Source of the DNA: Microvirga pakistanensis
GTDB lineage: Bacteria; Pseudomonadota; Alphaproteobacteria; Rhizobiales; Beijerinckiaceae
DNA: 64,000 nucleotides
Direction: 5' to 3'
NCBI RefSeq assembly: GCF_004458765.1
Contig: NZ_SPJX01000012.1
Coordinates: 124,001-188,000 of the forward strand
The position numbers were made by a program, and so were the translations under genes. The notes beneath the pieces were generated by a model. That model ran no database searches. It saw only the letters and a program-made list of their open reading frames with translations, and was not told the DNA's origin. Below, piece by piece: positions 34,656-45,114 of this stretch. Position 1 is the first letter of the stretch; the number at the start of each line of letters is the position of its first letter.

Positions 34656-36542
34656 TCAGACGATCAGGAACTCGGAAGCCGCGAGGCCGGGCTTGTTCTT
34701 GAGGATGACGATGAGCTGCTTGGCGATGGCGCCGGTGCCGTCCACATCGTAGTACAGCTTGCCCGTGCTGCGGTCGTAGATCACCCGGTCGCCCGCGTCC
34801 TTGGCCGCCGTGCCCAGCACGAACTTCGAGCTGCTTAACTTTCCCGCGCCGCCGAGCTTCGGCATGGACTTGTTGTCGAGGTGGATGCTGTCGTAGCGCT
34901 TGTTGTAGTCGGTGATCGTGTCGTAGCGGGTCGAGCCCGGCCGGTCCTTGAACACGAAGGTGTCGTTGCCCGTCCCACCCGTGAGCACGTCCCGGCCCGT
35001 ACCGCCGTCCAGGGTGTCGTGGCCGCTGCCGCCGGAGAGCGTATCGTTGCCAGTGCCGCCATAGAGCTTGTCGTTGCCGGAGCCGCCGGAGAGCTTGTTG
35101 CGGCCGGCATTGCCGGTGAGCGTGTTGGCGAGCGTGTTGCCGGTCAGGTTAAGGGACGCGCTGCCGGTGGCGTAAAGCTGCTCGACGTAAGCCGCGAGAT
35201 TATGGCTGACGCTGGTGTAGACCCGGTCGGCCGTGCCGCCCGACGCGGTTTCCACCACCCGGTCGCCCGTGGAATCCACGTAGTAGATGTCGTTGCCTGC
35301 TCCACCCTCCATGCTATCCGCGCTGGTGCCGCCGTTCAGTTTGTCGTTTCCTTTGCCACCCCAGAGGGTGTCGTTGCCGGCTCCGCCGTTGAGCGTGTCG
35401 TTGTGGTAGCCGCCGTCGAGATTGTCGGCGCCCGCAGTGCCGTTCCAGACGAGTCCGGTGGTAGGGGTCGGGTTGGAGTAGTGGTCGCGGATCGTGACGT
35501 TGGCGGGTTTGTCCTGCGTCGTGTAGTCCGTCCACGAGACGCCGGCTCCTCCCTCTGATGGCGGGTCCATCGGATGCGCGAAGGAGTAGTAGCTCCACAT
35601 GAAGGATCCCGCGAGCCATTGCCCGCCGTAGTTCTCCATTACGCGGAAGAGGGCGGTGTAGGCGTCCATCTGCTCTTGCAGATCGACCGTGCCGCCGCTG
35701 CCGAAAACGCCCGGATCCTTGTTCCCACCCTGCACGCTGCGATAACCGACTTCGGTGAAGATCACCTGCTTGCCGTATTGCGCGGACAGCGCCTTGTAGT
35801 AATCGACGATGGACTTGCCGCCGAGCAGGTCATCTCGGATCCAGGGGTTGAAATGCGGCTTCACCCAGGCATCCACCATCTGGTCCACGGTGGGGTCGTC
35901 CACCGTCGAGAGCGGGTAATAGGCGTCGACGCCGATATAATCGACCTTGTCCCAGAAACCGACCTTATTCACCGTCCAGTACGTGGCCGCGTAGGTGACC
36001 TTGCCCGAGTACACTTCCCGCACGGCGTCGATGATCTCCCCCCATTTCTCCGTGTAGGTCTTGCCGTCGCTGCAGAGCTTGGTCGGGTCGATCATGCTGT
36101 CGATTTCGGTGCCGACGCAGATCATCGCCGCGCCGGCCTCCTGAGCCACCCGCGCGTATTCGACCATGATGGCCTTGTAGCTGTCGAACCAAGCCTTCGG
36201 GTCGGTGGGCGCGAGCTCCGCGCGCCACACGCGATTATCGGTTTCGAGGTGCGGCTTGAGCACGACGTTCATGCCAAGAGCCTTCGCGTTGAGAATGGTC
36301 TGCTTGACCTGCTCGAAGCTGTCGCTCTCGCTGTCCCAGGGAATGTTCGGATCGCCGAGCTTTAAGGCCGCCGAGTTGCTGAATTTGTCCGTCTGGAAGA
36401 AGTTCGGGATGAGCGTTAGGGTGTTGGCTCCCGTCGCGGCGATCTGGGCCATGGCCGCCTGGCCGCCGGGAGACAGCGCCTGGCCCGCCCAGTAGGACGG
36501 CTGGGTGATGCTTTCCCATTCGAGAATCTGGCCTAGGCTCAT
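34656..36542 (-). CDS. GH113-like glycosidase fused to RTX repeats
   Basis: A 628-residue protein with two parts. Residues 1 to about 345 form a TIM-barrel glycoside hydrolase resembling family GH113 (beta-mannanases): GANTLTLIPNFFQTD, VVLKPHLETDN, acid/base E146 in CVGTEID, DYIGVDAYYPLS, and nucleophile E264 in FTEVGYRSV. From about 372 to 555 there are RTX calcium-binding nonapeptides ([11 protein letters not shown] and the like), with a non-RTX insert near 425-465. The tail (556-628) has VIYDRSTGKLYYDVDG and ends FLIV, as in type I secretion substrates. There is no Sec signal. It probably is exported and cuts a beta-mannan or similar polysaccharide; the substrate is inferred. Confidence 0.85.
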   Translation of the reverse strand: MSLGQILEWESITQPSYWAGQALSPGGQAAMAQIAATGANTLTLIPNFFQTDKFSNSAALKLGDPNIPWDSESDSFEQVKQTILNAKALGMNVVLKPHLETDNRVWRAELAPTDPKAWFDSYKAIMVEYARVAQEAGAAMICVGTEIDSMIDPTKLCSDGKTYTEKWGEIIDAVREVYSGKVTYAATYWTVNKVGFWDKVDYIGVDAYYPLSTVDDPTVDQMVDAWVKPHFNPWIRDDLLGGKSIVDYYKALSAQYGKQVIFTEVGYRSVQGGNKDPGVFGSGGTVDLQEQMDAYTALFRVMENYGGQWLAGSFMWSYYSFAHPMDPPSEGGAGVSWTDYTTQDKPANVTIRDHYSNPTPTTGLVWNGTAGADNLDGGYHNDTLNGGAGNDTLWGGKGNDKLNGGTSADSMEGGAGNDIYYVDSTGDRVVETASGGTADRVYTSVSHNLAAYVEQLYATGSASLNLTGNTLANTLTGNAGRNKLSGGSGNDKLYGGTGNDTLSGGSGHDTLDGGTGRDVLTGGTGNDTFVFKDRPGSTRYDTITDYNKRYDSIHLDNKSMPKLGGAGKLSSSKFVLGTAAKDAGDRVIYDRSTGKLYYDVDGTGAIAKQLIVILKNKPGLAASEFLIV

Positions 36543-37020
36543 GCGGTGCCCCCATTGTCGTGCCGACAGTTGCGCTGTCTTTGAACTGATTCAGTTAAGA
36601 TATAATATATCTTACTTCAGTTGTCGTTATTCCAATCGGGTTAGGCCGAATGACGCAGTCAAAGCGGGCCGATTTCAGCTACAGGTTGTGAGGTATTCTT
36701 AGTGGTTGTATGGCCGCAACTTGCGATCCGCTGCATTGGCGCCATCGACAAACCAGTCGCACTCGATCCGCGACCTCATAGACCATGCCTTGCGCCATCC
36801 GTCCGTGGGAGGCGCGGACGCCAGCCGACAAGGTGCTCCGCCGGTCTGGCAGCGGGCGGGCCTGTCTTTCTTTGATGAAGAGGGGCGTGAACGCTCTGAA
36901 AGCCTCGGACGTGAGTTCGAATGCACGGCCGAGGCTTTCAGCTCTTGATTGCTGAGCATAGGGCTGGAAGCGACGGGCATCCTTTGTCTCCCGCACCGGC
37001 GGGAGAGGAGCGCCGCCGGA
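36543..37020. other. Intergenic region with AT-rich patch
   Basis: The 478 bp between the glycosidase and ilvD genes hold the palindrome at 36596-36614 and a smaller GACAG/CTGTC hairpin near 36565-36580. Frames across 36680-37000 show no recognisable domain and no good ribosome binding site; one minus-strand stretch faintly recalls an IS5-type transposase. Confidence 0.4.
36596..36614. promoter_or_regulatory. 19-bp AT-rich palindrome upstream of the glycosidase-RTX gene
   Basis: TAAGATATA and TATATCTTA are perfect 9-bp arms around one central A. It lies 54-72 bp before the start codon, inside an AT-rich patch unlike its surroundings, and includes TATAAT/TATTAT -10-like hexamers. It is probably an operator or promoter core. 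Confidence 0.5.
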
Positions 37021-38850
37021 TCAAACCTGCCGCACCGCTCCCTTGGCGGCGCTGGTGGCGAGCATGGCATAGGCCTTGAGGGCCGCGGACACCTTGCGCT
37101 TGCGGGGAGCGGCGGGGTGCCAGCCCTTCGCGTCCTGCTCGGCGCGGCGGCGTTCCAGCTCGGGCTCGGCCACGGCCAAGTGGATGCGGCGGTTCGGGAT
37201 GTCGATCTCGATCCGGTCGCCGTCCCGCACGAGGCCGATCGTGCCGCCCTCCGCCGCTTCCGGCGAGACGTGGCCGATGGACAGGCCCGAGGTGCCGCCC
37301 GAGAAGCGGCCGTCGGTGATGAGCGCGCAGGCTTTGCCCAGGCCTTTCGATTTCAGGTAGCTCGTGGGATAGAGCATCTCCTGCATGCCGGGGCCGCCGC
37401 GCGGACCCTCGTAGCGGATGACCACCACGTCGCCGGCCTTCACCTTGCCGTTGAGGATGCCGCTCACCGCATCGTCCTGGCTCTCGAACACGATGGCGGG
37501 ACCTGAGAACACCAGGATGCTCTCGTCGACGCCTGCCGTCTTCACGATGCAGCCGTCGAGCGCGAGGTTGCCGGAGAGCACGGCGAGGCCGCCGTCCTTC
37601 GAGAAGGCATGCTCCGCATCGCGGATCACGCCGCCGGCCCGGTCCGTGTCCAGGCTGTCGTAGCGGCTCTCCTGGCTGAACGCGGTCTGGGTCGGCACGC
37701 CGCCGGGGGCGGCGCGGTAGAAGTCGTGCACGGAATGGCTGTTGGTGCGGCGCACATCCCAGCGGTCGAGGGCCGCCTTCATGCTCTCCGCATGGACAGT
37801 CGGCACCGCGGTATCGAGGAGGCCCGCCCGGTCGAGCTCGCCGAGGATCGCCATGATGCCGCCGGCGCGGTGGACGTCCTCCATGTGCACGTTGGCGATG
37901 GCCGGCGCGACCTTGCAGAGCACCGGCACCCGGCGCGACAGGCGGTCGATGTCCGCCATGGTGAAGGGCACCTCCGCCTCGTAGGCGGCGGCGAGCAGGT
38001 GCAGCACCGTGTTGCTCGATCCGCCCATGGCGATATCGAGCGTCATCGCATTCTCGAAGGCGGCGAAGTTCGCGATCGAGCGCGGCAGGACGCTGGAATC
38101 GTCCTGCTCGTAATAGCGGCGGGCGAGGTCGACGATCAGGTGGCCGGCCTCCACGAAGAGGCGGCGGCGATCGGCGTGGGTCGCCAGCGTCGAGCCGTTG
38201 CCCGGCAGAGACAGGCCCAGCGCCTCGGTGAGGCAGTTCATGGAATTGGCCGTGAACATGCCCGAGCACGAGCCGCAGGTGGGGCAGGCGGAGCGCTCGA
38301 TCGCCTGGATGTCCTCGTCCGCCACCTTGTCGTCGGCGGCCGCCACCATGGCGTCCACGAGGTCGAGCTTCTTGGTCACGCCGTTGAGCACGACCTTGCC
38401 GGCCTCCATCGGGCCGCCGGAGACGAAGACCACCGGGATGTTGAGGCGAAGCGCCGCCATCAGCATGCCGGGGGTGATCTTGTCGCAGTTGGAGATGCAC
38501 ACCATGGCGTCCGCGCAATGGGCGTTGACCATGTATTCCACGGAATCGGCGATCAGCTCCCGCGAGGGCAGGGAGTAGAGCATGCCGTCATGGCCCATGG
38601 CGATGCCGTCGTCCACCGCGATGGTGTTGAACTCCTTGGCGACGCCGCCCGCCTTCTCGATTTCGCGCGCGACGAGCTGTCCCAGATCCTTCAGGTGGAC
38701 ATGGCCCGGCACGAACTGGGTGAAGGAATTGACCACGGCAATGATCGGCTTGCCGAAGTCGGAATCCTTCATGCCGGTGGCCCGCCAGAGGCCGCGGGCG
38801 CCCGCCATGTTGCGGCCGTGGGTGGTGGTGCGAGAGCGATAGGCTGGCAT
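37021..38850 (-). CDS. ilvD: Dihydroxy-acid dehydratase
   Basis: IlvD dehydrates dihydroxy acids in valine, isoleucine and pantothenate synthesis. The iron-sulfur cysteines are seen in [11 protein letters not shown] and [17 protein letters not shown], with [33 protein letters not shown] and the family N-terminus [20 protein letters not shown]. The ATG at 38848-38850 gives 609 residues, the normal length; the frame runs further upstream but without conserved sequence. Confidence 0.97.
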   Translation of the reverse strand: MPAYRSRTTTHGRNMAGARGLWRATGMKDSDFGKPIIAVVNSFTQFVPGHVHLKDLGQLVAREIEKAGGVAKEFNTIAVDDGIAMGHDGMLYSLPSRELIADSVEYMVNAHCADAMVCISNCDKITPGMLMAALRLNIPVVFVSGGPMEAGKVVLNGVTKKLDLVDAMVAAADDKVADEDIQAIERSACPTCGSCSGMFTANSMNCLTEALGLSLPGNGSTLATHADRRRLFVEAGHLIVDLARRYYEQDDSSVLPRSIANFAAFENAMTLDIAMGGSSNTVLHLLAAAYEAEVPFTMADIDRLSRRVPVLCKVAPAIANVHMEDVHRAGGIMAILGELDRAGLLDTAVPTVHAESMKAALDRWDVRRTNSHSVHDFYRAAPGGVPTQTAFSQESRYDSLDTDRAGGVIRDAEHAFSKDGGLAVLSGNLALDGCIVKTAGVDESILVFSGPAIVFESQDDAVSGILNGKVKAGDVVVIRYEGPRGGPGMQEMLYPTSYLKSKGLGKACALITDGRFSGGTSGLSIGHVSPEAAEGGTIGLVRDGDRIEIDIPNRRIHLAVAEPELERRRAEQDAKGWHPAAPRKRKVSAALKAYAMLATSAAKGAVRQV

Positions 38851-39079
38851 GGGTTGTCTCGATCTGCGAAATCCTTGAGCCCGTCTTGTTCGACCGAAAA
38901 CGGGCGACATGCAAGGAATTTCGCTGCCGCCTTTAGGCGCAGAGCGCATGACCGACCGGCGTTTTTGCCCGGAGAAGCGCCTCGCGCGGGCGGGAAGCGC
39001 GCCGTTTCCAAGCTGAACCGTTGCGGCCCGGACCGCGTTGTCCCTGTCAACGCCATCAGCATAAGGGCAGGACGACGCC

Positions 39080-39325
39080 ATGGTGCCGAAGACCGATTGG
39101 GATGCCCCCGCTCATCTGCAATACGAGCCGATCGCCTCGCCTCAGGGCGGCGCTTCGCGCGATCCGAGCGACGTGACCGAGTTCGAGAACCTGCGCGAGG
39201 CGGTTCATTGGGCCATGAACAACGAGGCTCCGGCCGGCATGCAGGCCGTGATCCGCACCTCCTCGGGCGCGGTGCTCGGTCCGGCCATGCTGGAGGAGAT
39301 CTGGCTCAGCCTCCAGGGGCCGTGA
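39080..39325 (+). CDS. Small conserved protein of unknown function
   Basis: An 81-residue acidic soluble protein ([20 protein letters not shown] and [20 protein letters not shown]). It has no signal or membrane segment. I do not recognise a named family. Typical codon use and its own start make it a likely real gene. It is convergent with the YqaA-type gene, with 6 bp between stops. Confidence 0.65.
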   Translation: MVPKTDWDAPAHLQYEPIASPQGGASRDPSDVTEFENLREAVHWAMNNEAPAGMQAVIRTSSGAVLGPAMLEEIWLSLQGP

Positions 39326-39331
39326 GGCCCT

Positions 39332-39769
39332 TCAGGTCCAGCCCAGGCTGAGCGCCCCGACGGCGAGATAGCGGCCGGTCTTGGCCAGGGTCACGAGCAC
39401 GACGAAGACGGGCAGGGGCTCGCGCAGCACGCCGGCCACGATGGTGAGCGGGTCGCCGACGACCGGCACCCAGCTTAGCAGCAGGGTCCAGCGCCCGTAG
39501 CGGCGATACCACGCCTCCGCGCGGGCCATCTGCTTCCGCTTGACCGGGAACCAGCGCCTTTCCTCGAAATGGCTGAAGGACCGCCCCAGCACCCAGTTGA
39601 CGACGGACCCGAGGATATTGCCCAGGCTGGCCACGAGAATGAGCAGCCACCCCGAATAATGCTCGGCCGCCAGCATGCCGAAGAGCACGGCCTCCGACTG
39701 GAACGGAAAAATCGTGGCCGAGAGGAACGCAGCCGCGAAAAGAGCGCCGTATTCGGCAAGGTGAGGCAT
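39332..39769 (-). CDS. YqaA/DedA-type inner membrane protein
   Basis: A 145-residue membrane protein of the SNARE-associated/VTT (DedA-like) group. It has about four hydrophobic segments, with AEYGALFAAAFLSATIFPFQSE at the N-terminus, VASLGNILGSVVNWVLGR and LLLSWVPVVGDPLTIVAGVL, the last containing the conserved G-D-P motif of YqaA proteins. Members are linked to lipid transport and envelope homeostasis, but this protein is uncharacterised. The ATG at 39767-39769 (MPHLAEYGALF) is the family-like start. Confidence 0.85.
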   Translation of the reverse strand: MPHLAEYGALFAAAFLSATIFPFQSEAVLFGMLAAEHYSGWLLILVASLGNILGSVVNWVLGRSFSHFEERRWFPVKRKQMARAEAWYRRYGRWTLLLSWVPVVGDPLTIVAGVLREPLPVFVVLVTLAKTGRYLAVGALSLGWT

Positions 39770-39904
39770 GGGGCGGATGGAAAAGCCGTTGCGGGACCCC
39801 GGCCTTACCACGCCTGGCTGCGCTTCCCAAACGGCAGCTTCTCCCGTCATGGCCTCTGCGTCATGGCCGGTGACGACGATGAGCGGAGGACAGGCGGAGC
39901 GGGC

Positions 39905-41173
39905 ATGCTCCGCTCCCGCTTGCACCGCATGGCGGAAGTCACTACCAACGCCGCTCGCTTGGCTTGTCGTGAAAATCTCTCGGGAACGGGTCTCTTGAAA
40001 TCTTTCGATGTGGTGGTGATCGGCGCCGGCGCCGCCGGGATGATGTGCGCCGCCGAGGCCGGAAAGCGCGGGCGTTCGGTGCTGATCCTCGATCACGCCG
40101 CCAAGCCCGGCGAGAAGATCCGCATCTCCGGGGGAGGGCGGTGCAACTTCACCAACCTCAACGCCGCGCCCGCCAACTACATCTCGCAGAACCCGAGCTT
40201 CTGCATCTCGGCCCTGCGCCGCTACACGCAACGCGATTTCATCGCGCTCGTGGAGCGATACGGCATCGCTTATCATGAGAAGACGCTGGGTCAGCTGTTC
40301 TGCGACGGCTCCTCGCGGCAGATCGTGGATCTGCTCCTCGACGAGATGAGGCAGGCGGGCGTCACGCTGCGCCTGCGGACATCCGTCGCGGAGGTGGAGA
40401 AGACCGGCGACGGTTTTCATCTCGCGCTGTCGGACGGCGCCGTGCAGTGCCGCTCCCTTGTGGTGGCGACCGGCGGCAAGTCGATCCCGAAGATGGGCGC
40501 CACCGGCTTCGGCTACGATCTCGCGCAGCGTTTCGGCCTGAAGGTGGTGGAGACCCGTCCCGCGCTCGTGCCACTGACCCTGGAACCGACGATGCTCGAG
40601 CGGCTGGCGCCGCTCGCGGGCGTGTCGGTCGATGCGGTGGTGGGCTGCGGCAAGACCGCCTTCGCCGAGGCGATGCTGTTCACGCATCGGGGCCTGAGCG
40701 GCCCGTCGATCCTGCAGATCTCGTCCTATTGGCGCGAGGGCGCGGAGATCGCGGTCTCCCTGCTGCCGGGCGTGAACCTGTTCGAGGAGCTGCGCGCCGC
40801 CCGCGCGCAGAACGGCCGGCAGGCGCTGCAGACCGCGGTCTCGGCCTTTCTCCCCAAGCGTCTCGCGCAGCTCGTCACCGAGCAGGAGAAAGGGCCCGCG
40901 AACCTCGCCGATTGTTCCGACAAGGTCCTGCGGCGGATCGACGATTCCGTGAACCGCTGGCGCTTCAAGCCGGCGGGGTCGGAAGGCTACCGCACTGCCG
41001 AGGTGACGCTGGGCGGCGTCGACACAAGCGAGCTCGATTCCCGGACGATGGAAGTCAAGTCCGTGCCCGGGCTCTACATGATCGGCGAGGTGGTGGACGT
41101 GACCGGCTGGCTCGGCGGCTACAATTTCCAATGGGCCTGGTCGTCGGGCTGGTGCGCGGGGCAGGCGGCCTGA
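39905..41173 (+). CDS. HI0933/YhiN-type FAD-dependent oxidoreductase
   Basis: A flavoprotein of the HI0933 family. SFDVVVIGAGAAGMMCAAEA is the dinucleotide-binding fold, followed by PGEKIRISGGGRCNFTN, LVVATGGKSIPKMGATGFGY, LFTHRGLSGPSILQISSYW and, at the end, GEVVDVTGWLGGYNFQWAW, all family hallmarks. The physiological substrate is unknown. Three starts are possible: ATG 39905 (with AGGCGGAG upstream), ATG 39929 and TTG 39995. The last gives MKSFDVVVIG, closest to family length; the choice is open. Confidence 0.88.
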   Translation: MLRSRLHRMAEVTTNAARLACRENLSGTGLLKSFDVVVIGAGAAGMMCAAEAGKRGRSVLILDHAAKPGEKIRISGGGRCNFTNLNAAPANYISQNPSFCISALRRYTQRDFIALVERYGIAYHEKTLGQLFCDGSSRQIVDLLLDEMRQAGVTLRLRTSVAEVEKTGDGFHLALSDGAVQCRSLVVATGGKSIPKMGATGFGYDLAQRFGLKVVETRPALVPLTLEPTMLERLAPLAGVSVDAVVGCGKTAFAEAMLFTHRGLSGPSILQISSYWREGAEIAVSLLPGVNLFEELRAARAQNGRQALQTAVSAFLPKRLAQLVTEQEKGPANLADCSDKVLRRIDDSVNRWRFKPAGSEGYRTAEVTLGGVDTSELDSRTMEVKSVPGLYMIGEVVDVTGWLGGYNFQWAWSSGWCAGQAA

Positions 41174-41455
41174 GCATCAAGCCTCGAGATGGGCTCCGCT
41201 CCTGCGCTGAATCCGATGCTCACGGAGAGGTACTCTTTTGAGCAATGGCGTTTGCCGACGCGCCCCATAGACTCGTTGCACCCGTCGCTCGACGCCGCTC
41301 TTGCGTGAATCCATGCGAGGCAACGAGAGATCCTTGATGCCCCAATCCGAAGCGTCGTCTGTCGTGTTTCATCGGAGCAGGCTGTTCCCGCCGAAGCCGC
41401 GACGGCTGGCATTCCATTCACCGTTTCGCCATCCAGGGCACAGGAGATCGAGATC

Positions 41456-42532
41456 ATGGCCGTGATCATGGGCACCCCTTCCGACGACACCCTGCCGGGC
41501 ACGGCGAGCGACGATTCGATCTCCGGTGGGAACGGCAACGACACCCTATGGGGCTTCGGTGGCCATGACACCCTGCGCGGGGAGCGAGGCAGCGACCTTC
41601 TGTACGGCGGCGCCGGCAATGACAGCCTGAGTGGCGGCGGATTCGGTTCGGATACCCTTTATGGCGGTTGGGGCAACGACACCCTGATCGGAGGAGACGT
41701 CAACGACGTCCTGCATGGCGGGGCCGGCGACGACCAGCTGATCGGCGACAGCGGCATCGATCCGATCGGCAGCGATTTCCTGCATGGCGGGTCCGGCAAC
41801 GATACCCTGAGCGGCGGCAGGTTTGGTTTCGACACCCTGCAGGGCGGAAGCGGCCATGATCTCCTGACCGGGGGGCTCGACCGGAATACCCTGATGGGCG
41901 GGACCGGCGATGACACTTTGATCGGCGGTAGCGGCTCCCCCTTCGACGACGATTCTCTGAATGGTGGGGCCGGAAACGACTCTCTCGACGGCGGCGGTGG
42001 CGACGATACTCTCTCCGGCGGACGTGGCCAGGACAGCCTCCTCGGCGGAGCCCAGAACGACTGGCTTCACGGCGGAAGCGGGAACGACAGCCTCGAGGGT
42101 GGAGACGGCAACGACACCCTGATCGGCGGGGCCGGCAACGACACATTGCAGGGCGGGGCCGGGAGCGACGTTCTCATGGGCGGATCCGGGGCGGACACCT
42201 TCCGCTTCCAGCTCGGGGAATCCGGGATCACCACCGCGACGGCTGACGTCCTCGGCGACTGGCGCGCGTTCGACCGGATCGATATGGCCGTCGCCGGAAC
42301 CGGGCTGAACTACGGCGAGGCCGCCACGAGCGCAAACTCCATCGAGGCTGCCGCCACGGCGGCAGAGAGCCTCTTCGCGGGCCCGTCCATCCGCTACGGG
42401 TTCCTCTACAATGGAGCAACGAACACGGGCTACCTTCTCGCGGACCTCGACCAGAACGGAACCTTCGAGACGGGGATCGGTCTTGGACGGGCAGGATCGG
42501 CGGCTGCGCTGGACTGGTCGAATATCATCTAG
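41456..42532 (+). CDS. RTX-repeat calcium-binding protein
   Basis: A 358-residue protein made almost wholly of RTX nonapeptides: from about residue 15 to 245 there are around two dozen GGxGxDxLx units ([19 protein letters not shown] and so on) that would form a calcium-filled beta-roll. The last 110 residues are non-repetitive ([20 protein letters not shown] onward, with [13 protein letters not shown]) and probably carry the type I secretion signal. No catalytic domain is present, so it may be a structural matrix or surface-layer-like protein. AGGAGAT precedes the ATG. It differs in its tail from the other two RTX proteins of the window. Confidence 0.85.
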   Translation: MAVIMGTPSDDTLPGTASDDSISGGNGNDTLWGFGGHDTLRGERGSDLLYGGAGNDSLSGGGFGSDTLYGGWGNDTLIGGDVNDVLHGGAGDDQLIGDSGIDPIGSDFLHGGSGNDTLSGGRFGFDTLQGGSGHDLLTGGLDRNTLMGGTGDDTLIGGSGSPFDDDSLNGGAGNDSLDGGGGDDTLSGGRGQDSLLGGAQNDWLHGGSGNDSLEGGDGNDTLIGGAGNDTLQGGAGSDVLMGGSGADTFRFQLGESGITTATADVLGDWRAFDRIDMAVAGTGLNYGEAATSANSIEAAATAAESLFAGPSIRYGFLYNGATNTGYLLADLDQNGTFETGIGLGRAGSAAALDWSNII

Positions 42533-42538
42533 GCGCTA

Positions 42539-42617
42539 CAGCATCGGACCCAAAAGTGGACTTGCACGTTTGGGATCAATCCGATGCTTTTTTCTCAAGA
42601 ATGAGAGCATCGTCTTA
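42539..42617. repeat. AGCATCGG-type palindromic repeat, copy 2 (reference copy)
   Basis: AGCATCGGACCCAAAAGTGG, a short centre, GGGATCAATCCGATGCTT and the tail CTCAAGAATGAGAGCATCG. It lies 7 bp after the RTX stop codon and is followed by CGGACCCGAAGGGCCGC, a block also found at 51225-51241. Confidence 0.8.
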
Positions 42618-42691
42618 GCGGACCCGAAGGGCCGCACGACGCCCCAGTTGCCGGGGCTCGCGCCCATCCACGCCCGACCAGGAGATCTCCC

Positions 42692-43672
<981 letters not shown>

Positions 43673-43784
43673 GTGAAGACTGCAGCGGCAACGGACGCTG
43701 CGGTCCCATTCCTCGATTGCTCCTCCACCTTCCCACGTCTTCATCGTCCCGGCCGACCCGATCCGAAAAGCACGGCGCTTCACC

Positions 43785-43880
43785 GCGTCAGGATGACCGG
43801 CACAAGGCCGGTGATGACAAGGCGTTTGCGGAAAGGTGTGCAAAGACGTGGATGCCCGGCTCAAGGCCAAGCATGACGAG
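43785..43880. repeat. GLDPGIHV-type palindromic repeat, divergent copy
   Basis: GATGACCGGCACAAGGCCGG, TGATGAC, then AAGACGTGGATGCCCGGC and AAGCATGACGAG. The arms match the family but the centre has changed. It lies between the aldo/keto reductase and kynureninase-like genes. Confidence 0.6.
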
Positions 43881-43929
43881 AGATGAAGCAGCCGCAGAGG
43901 CGAAGCCCGGAGGCAAGGCGTCGGAAGGT

Positions 43930-45105
43930 TCAGGCGAGCGCCGGGCCCATTCCTTGCAGGCGTCTGACGAGTTCGCTCACCTCCTCCTGCGTCTGGTAGA
44001 GACCAAACCCGATCCGCAGGCGGTTGCCCCGGACATCCGTGACCACATGGCGTTGCGTGAGTCCGGCGTGGAGATCTTGAGCCCCCGGGGTCTCGAAGGT
44101 CAGGAAGTTGCCGCGCCGCATCTCGTCCTCGGGCACCACGAGGCGGGCTCGGCCGAGCGCCGGGATGTCCGCGACATGCTGCACGAAGAGCTGCTGCAGC
44201 GCGATCGCATGCGCATGGACGATGGCAGGCGTGATGCCTTCATCCCGCAGCCAGCGCATCACGGCGTTGAAGCGGTAGAGGCCGGACGGATCGAAGGTCG
44301 CGCCCATGAAGCGCCAGCCGTCGGCGCTGTAGCCCACCTGTCCGGGCTGCGCGGCCGCGAGGGCGCCGAAGGCGGCGTACCACCCGGTGTCCCGCGGGCG
44401 CGGGCCCCAGTCCGGCGGGCAGTGCATGAAGCAGGCGCCTTCGCCCGCCATGGCGTATTTGTAGCCGCCCGCGATGTAGAAGGCGCGCTGTGCGACGGCG
44501 CTCAGGTCCATCGGCCGCGCCATGAAACCGTGATAGCCGTCGATCACCACCAGGGCGCGCTCGCCCGCGGCGTCCACGAGGCTTCGCACATCCGCGGCGA
44601 AGCCCGAATTGAAGAAGACCTGGCTGACGAAGACGAGATCGTGCTCGCCGGCTGCGGCTGATCGGAAACGATCCTCGAAGCTGGCGAAGGGCTCCACCTT
44701 CACGCGCGTGACGGCGGCGAGGCTTTCCTCCTCCAGGCGCGCGATCTGCCGGCTGAAGGAATGGAACTCGCCGTCCGAGGTCAGGATGCGGACCGGCCTG
44801 TCCGCAGGGAAGCAGGAGAGGATGCGCTTGAGGAATTCATGCGTGTTGGGCGCGACCGCGATGGTGCCGGAATCCGGCAGGTTGAGATGGCCCGCCGCAT
44901 GCGCGCGGAATTCCTCGAGGACGGGGCCGAGCACGTGCTCCCACTTGTCGTCGACGAGGCGCGCGGCATCGTCCCAGGCCTGCAGATGCGCCGCGCGGGT
45001 CACGTCCGGCCAGGGATGGTGGCTGTGCGCGGCGAAATGCAGACGCTCCGGGGCGGCGTCGAGGAAGCGGGAGAAGCGGGAGCGCAGGTCGAGCATGGGA
45101 GACAT
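43930..45105 (-). CDS. Kynureninase-like PLP enzyme
   Basis: A 391-residue fold-type I, class V-like PLP enzyme. K216 in GGYKYAMAGEG is the probable PLP lysine and D189 in VVIDGYHGF the pyridine-nitrogen aspartate. RLHFAAHSHHPWPD and the C-terminal RIGFGLYQTQEEV fit kynureninase-like proteins. It lies 9 bp after the kynA stop on the same strand, so cleavage of kynurenine to anthranilate and alanine is likely, although the sequence is more divergent than classical KynU. No formamidase gene is adjacent. Confidence 0.75.
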   Translation of the reverse strand: MSPMLDLRSRFSRFLDAAPERLHFAAHSHHPWPDVTRAAHLQAWDDAARLVDDKWEHVLGPVLEEFRAHAAGHLNLPDSGTIAVAPNTHEFLKRILSCFPADRPVRILTSDGEFHSFSRQIARLEEESLAAVTRVKVEPFASFEDRFRSAAAGEHDLVFVSQVFFNSGFAADVRSLVDAAGERALVVIDGYHGFMARPMDLSAVAQRAFYIAGGYKYAMAGEGACFMHCPPDWGPRPRDTGWYAAFGALAAAQPGQVGYSADGWRFMGATFDPSGLYRFNAVMRWLRDEGITPAIVHAHAIALQQLFVQHVADIPALGRARLVVPEDEMRRGNFLTFETPGAQDLHAGLTQRHVVTDVRGNRLRIGFGLYQTQEEVSELVRRLQGMGPALA

Positions 45106-45114
45106 CTCGGCGGC

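Noticed and set aside
36679..36996. A transposase remnant on the minus strand
   Set aside because: Only a short stretch (ECDWFVDGANAADRK) recalls IS5-type transposases; no DDE motif, inverted repeats or target duplication is visible.
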